Source of the DNA: Acinetobacter sp. MB5
GTDB taxonomy: Bacteria; Pseudomonadota; Gammaproteobacteria; Pseudomonadales; Moraxellaceae
Assembly (NCBI RefSeq): GCF_003261585.1
Contig: NZ_POVU01000017.1
Span: forward strand, 1 to 58,011
Direction of reading: 5' to 3'
Length of the DNA stretch: 58,011 nt
A model generated the notes under the pieces. It ran no database searches. It was given only the letters and a program-made list of their open reading frames with translations, and had not been told where the DNA came from. The number at the start of each line of letters is the position of its first letter. The stretch's first letter is position 1. This document shows positions 8,616 through 18,091 of this stretch, one piece after another. A program made the translations under genes and the position numbers.

Positions 8616-10025
8616 ATGTTTGACACCTTAACAGAACGACTCTCACAGAGTTTAAGAAATGTTACCGGTACAGGCCAACTGACCGAAGACAATATTAAAG
8701 ACACCCTGCGAGAAGTGCGTATGGCACTTCTAGAGGCGGATGTTGCCTTACCTGTAACGCGTGAGTTTATCGCGAAAGTTAAGGAACAGGCACTTGGACA
8801 AGAAGTCATGAGCCAGCTCTCTCCAGGGCAGGCTTTTGTCAAGATTGTGCATGACGAACTGACCAAAATGATGGGGGCGGAAAACGAAACCCTTGATTTG
8901 GCAGCGAAACCGCCAGTGGTCGTGTTATTGGCAGGTTTGCAGGGTGCAGGTAAAACCACCACTGCAGCAAAATTGGCACGTTTCTTAAAAGAGCGCCAAA
9001 AGAAAAAAGTCATGACGGTTTCTGCCGACGTTTATCGTCCTGCGGCGATTAAACAGTTAGAAACGGTTTCAGGTGAAGTCGGTGCAGAATTTATTCCATC
9101 TGACCCAACTGAAAAACCCATTGATATTGTGAATCGTGCAATTGAACAGGCAAAAATCAAATTTGCCGATGTCTTGATTGTCGATACAGCAGGTCGTTTA
9201 CATGTCGATGAAGACATGATGGGCGAAATTAAAGAATTACACGCAGCGGTTAAACCAACTGAAACTTTGTTCGTGGTTGATGCCATGACAGGTCAGGATG
9301 CGGCAAATACTGCTAAGGCATTTAACGATGCCTTGCCACTGACAGGTGTGATTCTAACCAAAACTGATGGTGATGCACGCGGTGGTGCGGCACTTTCAGT
9401 ACGTGCTATTACAGGTAAGCCAATCAAGTTCTTGGGTATGGGTGAAAAACTCGATGCGCTTGAACCATTCCACCCAGAACGTATTGCCCAACGTATTTTG
9501 GGTATGGGTGACGTGCTGTCTTTGGTTGAGGAAGTTGAACGCAAACTCGACAAAGAAAAAGCCGAAAAAATGGCGAAAAAATTGCAAAAAGGCGGTAGCT
9601 TCAACTTTGAAGATATGCTGACGCAATTTGAGCAAATGAGCAAAATGGGCGGCATGATGGGCTTCTTGGACAAGTTGCCAGGTATGAGCGGTGCTGGTTT
9701 GCAACAAGCGATCCAGCAAGCCAATCCTGAAAAACAAGTTAAAAAGATGGAAGCGATTATCTTGTCGATGACGCTCAAAGAGCGCCGTAATCCAGACTTG
9801 ATGAACCCGAGCCGTAAAAAACGTATTGCAGCAGGCTGTGGTATGGATGTTGCTGAAGTGAATAAATTGATTAAGCAACATGCGCAAATGGCGAAAATGA
9901 TGAAGAAATTTGCTAATCCATCGGGTTTAGGCAAAATGATGCGTTCGCTCAGCGGTATGCAAAAACAGTTTGGTGGCGGCGGTGGCATGGGCCCACTGTT
10001 CGGCAACAACGATCAGAAGAAATAA
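8616..10025 (+). CDS. ffh: signal recognition particle protein Ffh
   Basis: The 469-residue GTPase subunit of SRP binds signal sequences of nascent inner-membrane proteins and, with 4.5S RNA and FtsY, docks ribosomes at the membrane. It shows the N domain (1-85), then the G domain with P-loop GLQGAGKTT (107-115), DTAGR near 190 and TKTDGDARGG near 247-256. The C-terminal methionine-rich M domain follows (about 300-450), with a glycine-rich tail. All key elements are intact. AAGCGGA precedes the ATG. A strong hairpin terminator follows. Confidence 0.97.
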   Translation: MFDTLTERLSQSLRNVTGTGQLTEDNIKDTLREVRMALLEADVALPVTREFIAKVKEQALGQEVMSQLSPGQAFVKIVHDELTKMMGAENETLDLAAKPPVVVLLAGLQGAGKTTTAAKLARFLKERQKKKVMTVSADVYRPAAIKQLETVSGEVGAEFIPSDPTEKPIDIVNRAIEQAKIKFADVLIVDTAGRLHVDEDMMGEIKELHAAVKPTETLFVVDAMTGQDAANTAKAFNDALPLTGVILTKTDGDARGGAALSVRAITGKPIKFLGMGEKLDALEPFHPERIAQRILGMGDVLSLVEEVERKLDKEKAEKMAKKLQKGGSFNFEDMLTQFEQMSKMGGMMGFLDKLPGMSGAGLQQAIQQANPEKQVKKMEAIILSMTLKERRNPDLMNPSRKKRIAAGCGMDVAEVNKLIKQHAQMAKMMKKFANPSGLGKMMRSLSGMQKQFGGGGGMGPLFGNNDQKK

Positions 10026-10046
10026 AATATTCTGAAGATAAAAAAA

Positions 10047-10067
10047 GGCGCATCTTGCGCCTTTTTT
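10047..10067. terminator. bidirectional terminator between ffh and the convergent secreted-protein gene
   Basis: The stem GGCGCA/TGCGCC with a 3-nt loop is flanked by A6 and T7. It follows ffh directly and also reaches the stop of the leftward gene at 10067, so it serves both. Confidence 0.85.
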
Positions 10068-10768
10068 TATTGTTCTTCTTCGGCGAGTGCCTGATTACGA
10101 TTATTCAGCAGATTCATCAGTAAATAACAAGGATCAAGCTGGTTTTGAGGTTCTAATGATTTTTCAGCAAAGCATTCATTTTCAGGGATGACTTGACCGT
10201 GAGGATCCCAACCTTGTGCTTTTAACACATGCCAGTCTTTATTAAACTTTACTTTTAGGGCTGGGACATTTGGGCTATACCAGTAATCACTCTGAATAGT
10301 GCCATCTTTATAAGTGACTTCTTTGGATAGTAGCTGACCTTTGCGGTTGAACAATTGACTTGGGCCAATGAGTTGTTGTTTTTGATTGTACTGAGTCGTA
10401 AAAAATAGCTCACCCGTTGGGTAGTACAGTTTGAGTGTACCTGTGACAGAAATTGGGTCAAAACTGTGAAGGTCTTCAGTTTGGCTTAACCAGAAAGGAT
10501 CTGATTGTTTACTCTTGCTCTTGATATAGAAGTCTTGAACCAAGTATTGACCGTGTGCTTTTTTCTTCAATAAAACGCGATAGTAGCCTGTTGTGAGAGG
10601 GGTTGCGGAATACTCATTACCCAAAGTTACGGGAGAAAAATAAGCAATAATTTGATTTTTTTGAATGGTATGTGTTGTTGGCGATAATTGATCGAGCGCC
10701 TTTGCCGACACGATGGTCGGCATAAAGAGATGGCAAATGAATAGGCTGGTGAACAGTATTTTTTTCAT
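10067..10768 (-). CDS. secreted protein with YwqK/MORN-like motif, paralogue of the next gene
   Basis: The 233-residue protein has a signal peptide (about 1-22, cleavage after VSA). A central segment around GTLKLYYPTGELFF and GPSQLFNRKGQLLS has the YYPTGxL...NxxGxL rhythm of YwqK/MORN-type repeats. Near the C-terminus, ECFAEKSL and DPCYLLM place two Cys that may form a disulfide. It is clearly homologous along its length to the product of 10828-11523 (shared AYFS, YRVL, LYYPxG, GW and CFAE elements), so the two arose by tandem duplication. This copy lacks a lipobox and should be soluble in the periplasm. Function unknown. Confidence 0.75.
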   Translation of the reverse strand: MKKILFTSLFICHLFMPTIVSAKALDQLSPTTHTIQKNQIIAYFSPVTLGNEYSATPLTTGYYRVLLKKKAHGQYLVQDFYIKSKSKQSDPFWLSQTEDLHSFDPISVTGTLKLYYPTGELFFTTQYNQKQQLIGPSQLFNRKGQLLSKEVTYKDGTIQSDYWYSPNVPALKVKFNKDWHVLKAQGWDPHGQVIPENECFAEKSLEPQNQLDPCYLLMNLLNNRNQALAEEEQ

Positions 10769-10827
10769 TATGATTCATTGATCGATGACAAAGATGTACT
10801 CAATTTTAAACTGACCAAAACCTGTGT

Positions 10828-11523
10828 TTAGTCAGCCATCGTTGAGCTTGCTTGATAAAGCTGCATCAGTAATTGGTAACATTGGTCGTTTGTGTTTTTA
10901 GGATTGAGCGTATTTTCAGCAAAACATTGACTGCTTGGAATCGCATGCTGCTGCTCATCCCAACCTTTTGCAGAAGTCACCTGATTATTGGCATTCATTT
11001 CAAACGTCAGCGCCAAGTGGAGATTGGCTGGATACCAGAAACGTCCCGAATATGAACCATCTGCACGGTTTTCTTCCTGTACAACCAGTTTGCCTTGTGG
11101 GTTATATGTCGATGCTGGCCCAATTGGTTGATGTTTTGCGCTATAGGTTGCACGTTGATAAACATGACCATTTGGATAATATAGTGTTAAATCTCCCACC
11201 ATCGAAGTCGGTGCAACTCGGTTTAAGTCGGCAGGATTCGTCAGTAAAACAGGACTGGACTGAGGTTTTTTGGACGCCTGAAAAAAGTCCTGTACCAAAT
11301 AACCACGCTGGTCATGTTTGATGAGGACGCGATAGACATCGGCATTACGGGCATTGGTCAGTAAGACACCCCCCGTTTCCATAGACGAAAAATAAGCAAC
11401 GACAGACTGATCCGCATTTGAAGGGTTTTGTGTTGTGGCGACTGATGTTGATGTCGTGGTTTGACATGCCGATAGGGCAAGACCACAGCCAGCTAAAGCA
11501 AAGATTTTGTAATGGCTTTTCAT
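10828..11523 (-). CDS. YwqK/MORN-like lipoprotein, paralogue of the preceding gene
   Basis: The ATG at 11523 is chosen because AAGG lies six bases upstream and the product then starts MKSHYK and runs into a lipoprotein signal with lipobox LSAC (Cys about residue 18). Longer in-frame starts would bury this signal inside coaX. The mature 210-odd residues match the product of 10067-10768, including LYYPNGHVYQ, YNPQGKL and the C-terminal QCFAEN...DQCYQLL cysteine pair. It starts 13 bp after the coaX stop and is probably cotranscribed with birA-coaX. Function unknown; expected to be anchored to a membrane facing the periplasm. Confidence 0.78.
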   Translation of the reverse strand: MKSHYKIFALAGCGLALSACQTTTSTSVATTQNPSNADQSVVAYFSSMETGGVLLTNARNADVYRVLIKHDQRGYLVQDFFQASKKPQSSPVLLTNPADLNRVAPTSMVGDLTLYYPNGHVYQRATYSAKHQPIGPASTYNPQGKLVVQEENRADGSYSGRFWYPANLHLALTFEMNANNQVTSAKGWDEQQHAIPSSQCFAENTLNPKNTNDQCYQLLMQLYQASSTMAD

Positions 11524-11536
11524 GTTCATCCTTAAA

Positions 11537-12274
11537 TTACTCATTATTTTTGTGATGCAAAGTATAGTGTTGCAGACCTTTGAGCAAGAGGTCTGATTCA
11601 ACAATTGGGTGGTAATCCTGTAAAAAAGGGGCAAATAATGCTGCATCACCACCTGTTAGAATCAACTGGCGTGGCGATTGCTCTAAAATTTTTTGAATAG
11701 TACTAATCAGCCCAAGCAAAATTCCATGATGTACACAATCGACGGTTGTCCGTCCAGGTGCTAGGTTTTCAAAGGCTGAATCTGGAATTTTAATGCCCTT
11801 GGTGTTTTGAATCAGGGAATCGCGTTGCAAATACAGATTTGGCAAGATATAGCCACCCAAATGCTGCATGCCTTGGGTCAGGTCAATGGTCAAGGCAGTG
11901 CCACAGCCAATCACACACAAATTCTGATCAGGGTTTGCCACTGCCAAAAGTTGCAGCCAACGGTCAATCCCGAGTTGTTGAATATCTTCATAACCACAAT
12001 GCAAACCTGCGTATTCTCGCTGCACTTTGGCAATCGCAAGCGGGGCGTTGAGCCGTTTTAAAATGCGGCTAATACGGTCATTATTTTTCTTGTCCAGTAC
12101 CGAAGAAATTCCGATACGGCTAATCTGCATGGCTTTAAAGTGATGAACTAAGCCCAGTAATAAATCGGCAGGGGACTGCAAATGCAGCTCTGCGCCGTGT
12201 TCAATCACATCCGTACCTTGGGTAATCCAGTATTTTAGGCGTGTGTTCCCAATATCGAGCCATAAATTTTGCAT
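11537..12274 (-). CDS. coaX: type III pantothenate kinase
   Basis: The 245-residue protein phosphorylates pantothenate, the first step of coenzyme A synthesis. The ASKHA-type phosphate motif [12 protein letters not shown] (5-16), the pantothenate region [10 protein letters not shown] and the CGTALTIDL motif with its Asp are all present, and LGGYILPN follows. Type III enzymes are not feedback-inhibited by CoA and need a monovalent cation (family knowledge). It lies 12 bp after birA, the same birA-coaX order seen in Pseudomonas, and is followed by two lipoprotein-like genes. Complete. Confidence 0.93.
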   Translation of the reverse strand: MQNLWLDIGNTRLKYWITQGTDVIEHGAELHLQSPADLLLGLVHHFKAMQISRIGISSVLDKKNNDRISRILKRLNAPLAIAKVQREYAGLHCGYEDIQQLGIDRWLQLLAVANPDQNLCVIGCGTALTIDLTQGMQHLGGYILPNLYLQRDSLIQNTKGIKIPDSAFENLAPGRTTVDCVHHGILLGLISTIQKILEQSPRQLILTGGDAALFAPFLQDYHPIVESDLLLKGLQHYTLHHKNNE

Positions 12275-12286
12275 GATATTCTCGGA

Positions 12287-13048
12287 TTACTGTGCAGAAG
12301 GAAGTGGGCGTAAACGTCCCTGATAATAAACGGTTTGTCCTTGAGCGGTACTCAGGAGAATGCCACCATCATTTTGAATGCCGAGGAACACGCCTTCAGC
12401 AACCCCTTGCTGATGTTCGAAAACAACAGGTTCATCCTTAAACATCGCAACGCGATTAAAGCGTTCAGCCAAATTGTAGCAACCATGATTAAACCATGCG
12501 CCTGCTTGCTGAATCGCCACGTAAATATCATGGATGAGTTCGATTCGGCTACGATTATGCAGCCCGAGTTCACTCAGAGAAGTGACTGCCTGATCTAAAT
12601 TTTGCAGATCGGGCGGGGTGATAATGTTGATTCCGACCCCGACAATTGCTTGATGCGCAGAAATTGGCTCGACCAGAATGCCGCCCCATTTGCCTTGATG
12701 GCTATATAGATCATTGGGCCATTTAATTTGTAAATCAAAGTCTTTGAGCACAGGCATATGAATCAGATTTAAGGCAACTTCTAATGCCAAACGTCCATCA
12801 ATTGCTGTTTTGGTATTGATGACTGTGCTTAAATAGATGTTTCCTTGTGGTGAAACCCATTGTCTCTGATGTTGTCCACGACCTTGTGTTTGTATTTCAC
12901 TACACACCAAGGCCGTATGCATGCCTTGTTGCGCCAGTGCACGGACGTCGTCATTGGTCGATGTCGTGCTATGTTTCAGCAATACAATATCGGGGGTACA
13001 GTTGGACTGTTCGAGTAGCTGCTGTAATTGACGAGTATCCGCATCCAT
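12287..13048 (-). CDS. birA: biotin-[acetyl-CoA carboxylase] ligase
   Basis: The ATG at 13048 gives 253 residues; a TTG two codons upstream is possible. The enzyme makes biotinyl-AMP and transfers biotin to the carrier subunit of acetyl-CoA carboxylase. The biotin-binding loop GRGQHQRQW (about 57-65), KWPNDLY and KWGGILVE motifs are present, and a C-terminal SH3-like domain ends in RLRPLP. The N-terminal winged HTH of E. coli BirA is absent, so this one cannot repress biotin genes by itself. Its start lies only 27 bp from the divergent TSUP gene, so its promoter must reach into that gene. Confidence 0.92.
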   Translation of the reverse strand: MDADTRQLQQLLEQSNCTPDIVLLKHSTTSTNDDVRALAQQGMHTALVCSEIQTQGRGQHQRQWVSPQGNIYLSTVINTKTAIDGRLALEVALNLIHMPVLKDFDLQIKWPNDLYSHQGKWGGILVEPISAHQAIVGVGINIITPPDLQNLDQAVTSLSELGLHNRSRIELIHDIYVAIQQAGAWFNHGCYNLAERFNRVAMFKDEPVVFEHQQGVAEGVFLGIQNDGGILLSTAQGQTVYYQGRLRPLPSAQ

Positions 13049-13075
13049 AATCAATCATTCGTGGGAAAACATAAG

Positions 13076-13897
13076 ATGGAGTTAATCATATATTTACTGA
13101 TTGGTGCAATTGCAGGTTTTGCCGCAGGGCTGTTTGGCGTGGGTGGCGGACTGATTATTGTGCCGATTTTATATATTGTGTTTGCCCAACAGCATTATGC
13201 GCCCGACCTGATTATGCACATGGCGCTCGGTACGTCACTTGCTACGATTATGATTACCTCTTTAAGTTCGATTATGGCTCATCATCAAAAAGGCGCGGTG
13301 ATGTGGACGGTGGTGCGTAATATTGCCCCTGGTTTGGTGATTGGTTCCTTTCTTGGCGCGGGTGTTGCCGATGTCTTGTCGGGACATAGTTTGCAACTGA
13401 TTATCGGGGTGTTTGCACTTTGGGTGTCACAGCGCATGTTTTTTGGTGCCAATAAAGCGGTTGATACCTCAAAACAACTCCCTACGGTTTGGCAACAGGC
13501 ACTGGCTGGTTCGGGAATTGGCGTGGCATCAGCAATTTTTGGAATTGGGGGTGGCTCATTGACTGTGCCGTACTTAAACAAACATGGCGTGGTGATGCAA
13601 AAAGCGGTGGCGACTTCAGCCGCTTGTGGTTTTCCGATTGCGGTTGCAGGTGCGTTGGGTTTTATGTGGTTCGGGGCTAAACAGAGCGCACAGATTCCGC
13701 ATGCGATTGGTTATGTGCATATTTATGCCTTTATTGGTATTAGTATTATGAGTTTTGTCACTGCCAAGTTTGGGGCAAAAGTGGCACATGCCTTGTCCCC
13801 AGCCATGTTGAAAAAATGTTTTAGCGGCTTACTTTTTACAGTGGGGAGTTATTTTATTTATCAGGGTGTGATACAACTTTTACACAGCACACATTAA
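13076..13897 (+). CDS. TauE/SafE (TSUP) family transporter
   Basis: The ATG at 13076 gives 273 residues beginning MELIIYLLIGAIAGFAAGLFGVGGG. A second copy of the same glycine signature occurs mid-protein (SAIFGIGGGSLTVPYL), the internal two-fold repeat of the TSUP/TauE family, with about eight membrane segments. The family exports or imports sulfite, sulfoacetate or other organic anions; the substrate here is unknown. Upstream in-frame codons overlap birA and are not hydrophobic, so the shorter start is preferred. A GntR regulator follows after 31 bp and may control it. Confidence 0.88.
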   Translation: MELIIYLLIGAIAGFAAGLFGVGGGLIIVPILYIVFAQQHYAPDLIMHMALGTSLATIMITSLSSIMAHHQKGAVMWTVVRNIAPGLVIGSFLGAGVADVLSGHSLQLIIGVFALWVSQRMFFGANKAVDTSKQLPTVWQQALAGSGIGVASAIFGIGGGSLTVPYLNKHGVVMQKAVATSAACGFPIAVAGALGFMWFGAKQSAQIPHAIGYVHIYAFIGISIMSFVTAKFGAKVAHALSPAMLKKCFSGLLFTVGSYFIYQGVIQLLHSTH

Positions 13898-13928
13898 AAA
13901 CAAAATTAAAAAATTCAGCAGGTGAAAC

Positions 13929-14627
13929 ATGCTTCAGCAGTCCGCACAACAATGTCTTGCCGAACAGATTGCAGATCGGATTGCACAGCAAATCATTACT
14001 GGCGAATTGTTAGAGGGAGAGCGTATTCCTGAACTACGCATTGCCAAAGAAATGCAAGTCAGTCGGGGTTCAGTACGTGAAGCTTTATTGCTATTACAAC
14101 GCACCCATTTAATCGAGATTTATCCACGTCGTGGGGCAATTGTCACGGAAATGAGTGTGGAGCAGGTCAATCAGCTCTTTGAAAGTTGTGACATGTTGTT
14201 GAGTCAGTTGATTCAATGTTTTATCTATCACCATGTATCCAGCGAAAAACAGAAATTTGAACAGCTTGAGCTGCAACTGGCACTGCATGTCAAACAGATG
14301 CAGTCCGAACAGTTTTATGATTTGTGGTTCTATTTTCTACTGAATCACGTGGGGCAATTCCATAATTTGTATTTCGCCCAGTTCTTTCAAGATTTGTTCC
14401 CCGCACTGCGCCGTTGTTATTTTTTAATCCTGAATACTTCGCGGCGGGATTTGGAGGAAACCTTTAATCGCATAAAATGGATGATTGATGCTATTTTGAC
14501 CCAAAATTTGCAACAAGCCACTTTATTTATGCACGATTTTTGCCGACACTTGCGAGGGCTTGTGTTGGACTCCCTGACACGAATGAAACAGATCGAGTTG
14601 GCATGGGCACGTCGCTCACGTCATTAA
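13929..14627 (+). CDS. GntR-family transcriptional regulator
   Basis: The 232-residue protein has an N-terminal winged HTH (about 8-78) with the GntR pattern IADRIAQQIITGELLEGERIPELRIAKEMQVSRGSVREAL. An all-helical C-terminal domain (about 85-225) fits the FCD class, though typical metal-binding His/Asp residues are not obvious. It lies 31 bp after the TSUP gene and 10 bp before smc, so it could be cotranscribed with either. The effector and targets are unknown. Confidence 0.85.
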   Translation: MLQQSAQQCLAEQIADRIAQQIITGELLEGERIPELRIAKEMQVSRGSVREALLLLQRTHLIEIYPRRGAIVTEMSVEQVNQLFESCDMLLSQLIQCFIYHHVSSEKQKFEQLELQLALHVKQMQSEQFYDLWFYFLLNHVGQFHNLYFAQFFQDLFPALRRCYFLILNTSRRDLEETFNRIKWMIDAILTQNLQQATLFMHDFCRHLRGLVLDSLTRMKQIELAWARRSRH

Positions 14628-14637
14628 TTAGGACAGT

Positions 14638-17600
14638 ATGCGTTTAAGCAGTTTAAAACTCTCAGGCTTCAAGTCATTTGCCGACAGTACCACATTACAC
14701 TTTAAAGCGAACCGTAGTGCGATTGTGGGGCCAAATGGTTGTGGAAAATCCAACGTGATTGATGCCATTCGCTGGGTTATGGGCGAGTCGAGTGCACGCC
14801 AGTTACGTGGTGGCAGCATGCAGGACGTGATTTTCACAGGAACAGCCAAACGTAAACCTGTGGGCGTTGCGAGTGTCGAACTGCGTTTTGAAAATACGCT
14901 GGGCAAACTCGGTGGCATGTACAATGCCTATTCTGAACTGGCAGTGCGCCGTCAGGTGACGCGTGATGGTAAATCGGAATACTTTCTGAATGGTACACGC
15001 TGCCGCCGCCGTGATATTACCGATATTTTCTTGGGAACAGGCTTGGGGCCACGTTCCTACGCGATTATCGAACAGGGCATGATCAACCGTTTGGTCGATG
15101 CCAAACCTGAAGAAATGCGTGTGTTTGTGGAAGAAGCCGCAGGCGTATCGCGTTATCAGGCGCGTCGTCGTGAAACTTTGCAACATCTGGAACATACCAC
15201 ACAGAACTTGGAACGTCTGGAAGATATTGCTCACGAGCTGAAAGCCCAACTCAAAACCCTGAAACGCCAGTCCGAAGCCGCAGTTCAATACAAACAGCTT
15301 GAACAGCAAGTCCGCACCTTAAAAATTGAAATTTTGTCGTTCCAATGTCAGCAAAGCCAACGCTTGCAGCAGGAATATACCGCGCAAATGACCGAGTTTG
15401 GTGAGCAGTTTAAACTGGTGCGTTCGGAACTGAACACAGTGGAACATGACCTGACAGAAACCAGTGGTTTGTTTCAACGCCTGATTCAACAGTCCACGCC
15501 ATTACAGCAAGCTTGGCAAACTGCCGAGAAAAAACTGGCAGAACTGCAACTCAATGTCGAACAAAAGCAAAATATTCAGCAGCAAAACAGTCAGCAAGTC
15601 GTGCAGCTTGAACAGCAAAAAACACAGCTCAAAGAGCAGTTACAACTGACTGAAATGCAACTGGATACCTTGCATGAAGAGTGTGAGCAACTGGCTGAAA
15701 CGGTTCAGCATGCCGAGCAAAATGATCAACAGCAACAACAGCAAAATTCAGATTTGTCTGCACAATATCAAACAGCATTGCAGCAATATCAACAGGTCAA
15801 AACCCAAGTTGAGCAGCAACAGCAAAAGCATGCACAAATGCAGTCGCAACTGGAGCAACTCAATAAAAATATTCTGCGTTTAGAACATCAAAAAGAAACA
15901 CTGGCACAGCAATATCAACAGGTCAAAGCGCAGGTGGCTCAACCTGAACTGGACGATTTTACCGAGCAACAGCAGTGTGTTGCCGAGCAATTGCAGCAGG
16001 CTGAACAGCAGCTTCACGCATTTGAACAACAAAAACAGCAGCAACAAGAAATTGTACAGCAACAGCAAAAAGCACTGGCTGCGCAGCAGTCACAGCTCAA
16101 AATCTTGCACGCTGAACAAAACAACCTGCAAAAACTGATGACCAAACAGCAGCCGAAACAGCAGTCATCAGCCCAGCAGTTGATGCAGGTTTTGCAGTTA
16201 CACGAGGTCGCGAAACCGCATGCAGGATTGGTGGAGAAATATCTGGCACAGTGGCTATCGGCACATGTGTTAGCAGAAGAAACCACATTTAGCCCTGAAC
16301 AGGCGAGACAACTACACATTACTGAAACGACGGTGCAGACTGAACTTTTAGGTTTGCCAACACTTGCCAGTTGGATTGCTTACCCACAAAATTCGTTGTG
16401 GCAGAACGTGGCGATTGTCCCTGATTTTATTCAGGCACAGGCATTACAAACTGAACTACAGGCAGGGCAAAGCTTACTTAGTTTGGATGGTTATTTGCTG
16501 GGTCAAGACTGGGTCATCGGGCTGCTGTATGACGAGCAAAGTCAGGCGGCACAAGGTGCATTGAGTCACCGTATTCGTTTGCAGGAAATTGAGCAGGAAC
16601 AGGCAGAAGGGCAGCAGCAGTTACAGGTTTCGCAGCAACAGACAAGCGATGCTGAACAAGCCTTGCAGTCCACGCAGCAACAGATTCAAACCCTGCAACA
16701 GCAAACTAAAGCACTCCGTCAACAGCAACAGCAACTGGATGTGCAGGTTGCAAAATTACACAGCGCACAGCAAGCCTTTGCCGTACAGCAGCAACAATTG
16801 CAGATGCAACTCCAGCAATTCGATCTGCAAATCGAAGAAGATGCCATGCAAAAAGATGATCTGGAGATTGATCTGCATGCTGTTGCAATCAAGCTGGAGC
16901 AGGCATTACCCCATTATAAAACCTTGCAATATCAGGTCGATGAGCTGGCTGAGCAATGTGAAGAACAACAACAGCAACGTCAGCAAGTGCAAGGGCAGTT
17001 ACAAGACAGCAAGCAGCAGCTCCAACAGCAGCAACAACAAATCGAACTGCTTGAAAAAGATCTGAGCTTTTTGAAAAGCCAATACGCGCAGTGTGTACAA
17101 CAGCTTCAGCAAGCACAAAGTGTATTGCAACCGATTCAGCTTGAATTGCCGAGTTTGCAGGCGCAGCTTGAAGAACAGCAACAGCAAACCGCGGTACTGC
17201 AAAAACAGTGGCAGGAATGGCAACTTGAACTCAATACGGTTCAGGAAAAACAGCAGCATCTGACCGAGCAGCGCCATCAGTTGCAGCAGCAAGATGAACA
17301 CGTCCGTGAATTGCTGGAGCAAAAACGACTGGCATGGCAAGCAGCCAAATCCGATTTGAGCCACTATAGCGAACAACTTGAACAGCTCAATGCTGAGCAG
17401 TTAAAAGTGGTCGATATTGAGCTTACAGCGCATCAGGCACAATTACAAAAAGCGCAGCAACAGTTCGACAAAATCGGTGCGGTGAATCTGACAGCATCAC
17501 AAGAATATGAAGAAGTGGCACAGCGCTATGAAGAACTGACTCACCAAATGCAAGATTTGCAAAACACGGTGGAACAGTTACAGCAAGCCATGAAAAGTAT

Positions 17601-18090
17601 TGATCAGGAAACCCGAAAGTTATTTATGCAAACTTTCGAACAGATCAATCTTGAGTTGCAGGAACTCTTTCCAAAAGTGTTTAATGGGGGAGAAGCCAGT
17701 TTGAGTTTAGAAAGTGACTGGCAGTCGGGTGTAAAACTGATGGCTCGACCACCGGGTAAACGTAACAGTACTTTGGCATTATTGTCGGGCGGAGAAAAAG
17801 CCCTGACGGCCTTGGCACTGGTCTTTGCGATTTTCCGTCTGAATCCAGCACCGTTTTGTGTACTGGATGAAGTTGATGCACCGCTGGATGATGCCAACGT
17901 ACAGCGTTTTTGCAATTTGGTGCAGGAATTGTCCGAGCAGGTACAATTTGTCTTCATCACGCATAATAAACTGGCAATGACCATGGCGACCGATTTATTG
18001 GGTGTTACAATGCCTGAACCAGGCACATCTAAATTGGTTACTGTGAATTTAGAAGAAGCGAAAGAATACGGGTTAGTTGCGGAGTCATAG
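14638..18090 (+). CDS. smc: chromosome segregation protein SMC
   Basis: The 1150-residue condensin ATPase has Walker A GPNGCGKSN at 31-39, two long coiled coils, a hinge near residues 520-640, and the C-terminal ABC signature LLSGGEKAL followed by Walker B FCVLDEVDAPLDD. It acts with ScpA and ScpB (encoded at 33.5-34.9 kb) to extrude and segregate chromosomal loops. The coiled-coil arms are extraordinarily glutamine-rich, encoded by long CAA/CAG-rich tracts, which also create artificial Cys/Leu-rich frames on the opposite strand. No frameshift is seen. The smc-zipA-ligA order is as in Pseudomonas. Confidence 0.95.
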   Translation: MRLSSLKLSGFKSFADSTTLHFKANRSAIVGPNGCGKSNVIDAIRWVMGESSARQLRGGSMQDVIFTGTAKRKPVGVASVELRFENTLGKLGGMYNAYSELAVRRQVTRDGKSEYFLNGTRCRRRDITDIFLGTGLGPRSYAIIEQGMINRLVDAKPEEMRVFVEEAAGVSRYQARRRETLQHLEHTTQNLERLEDIAHELKAQLKTLKRQSEAAVQYKQLEQQVRTLKIEILSFQCQQSQRLQQEYTAQMTEFGEQFKLVRSELNTVEHDLTETSGLFQRLIQQSTPLQQAWQTAEKKLAELQLNVEQKQNIQQQNSQQVVQLEQQKTQLKEQLQLTEMQLDTLHEECEQLAETVQHAEQNDQQQQQQNSDLSAQYQTALQQYQQVKTQVEQQQQKHAQMQSQLEQLNKNILRLEHQKETLAQQYQQVKAQVAQPELDDFTEQQQCVAEQLQQAEQQLHAFEQQKQQQQEIVQQQQKALAAQQSQLKILHAEQNNLQKLMTKQQPKQQSSAQQLMQVLQLHEVAKPHAGLVEKYLAQWLSAHVLAEETTFSPEQARQLHITETTVQTELLGLPTLASWIAYPQNSLWQNVAIVPDFIQAQALQTELQAGQSLLSLDGYLLGQDWVIGLLYDEQSQAAQGALSHRIRLQEIEQEQAEGQQQLQVSQQQTSDAEQALQSTQQQIQTLQQQTKALRQQQQQLDVQVAKLHSAQQAFAVQQQQLQMQLQQFDLQIEEDAMQKDDLEIDLHAVAIKLEQALPHYKTLQYQVDELAEQCEEQQQQRQQVQGQLQDSKQQLQQQQQQIELLEKDLSFLKSQYAQCVQQLQQAQSVLQPIQLELPSLQAQLEEQQQQTAVLQKQWQEWQLELNTVQEKQQHLTEQRHQLQQQDEHVRELLEQKRLAWQAAKSDLSHYSEQLEQLNAEQLKVVDIELTAHQAQLQKAQQQFDKIGAVNLTASQEYEEVAQRYEELTHQMQDLQNTVEQLQQAMKSIDQETRKLFMQTFEQINLELQELFPKVFNGGEASLSLESDWQSGVKLMARPPGKRNSTLALLSGGEKALTALALVFAIFRLNPAPFCVLDEVDAPLDDANVQRFCNLVQELSEQVQFVFITHNKLAMTMATDLLGVTMPEPGTSKLVTVNLEEAKEYGLVAES

Positions 18091-18091
18091 T

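Noticed and set aside
12287..13048. birA without HTH as a truncated gene
   Set aside because: Monofunctional biotin ligases of this length are common; all catalytic motifs are intact.
15880..17376. Cys- and Leu-rich reading frames opposite smc
   Set aside because: They are artefacts of CAG/CAA-rich codons read on the other strand; no ribosome sites or family signals.
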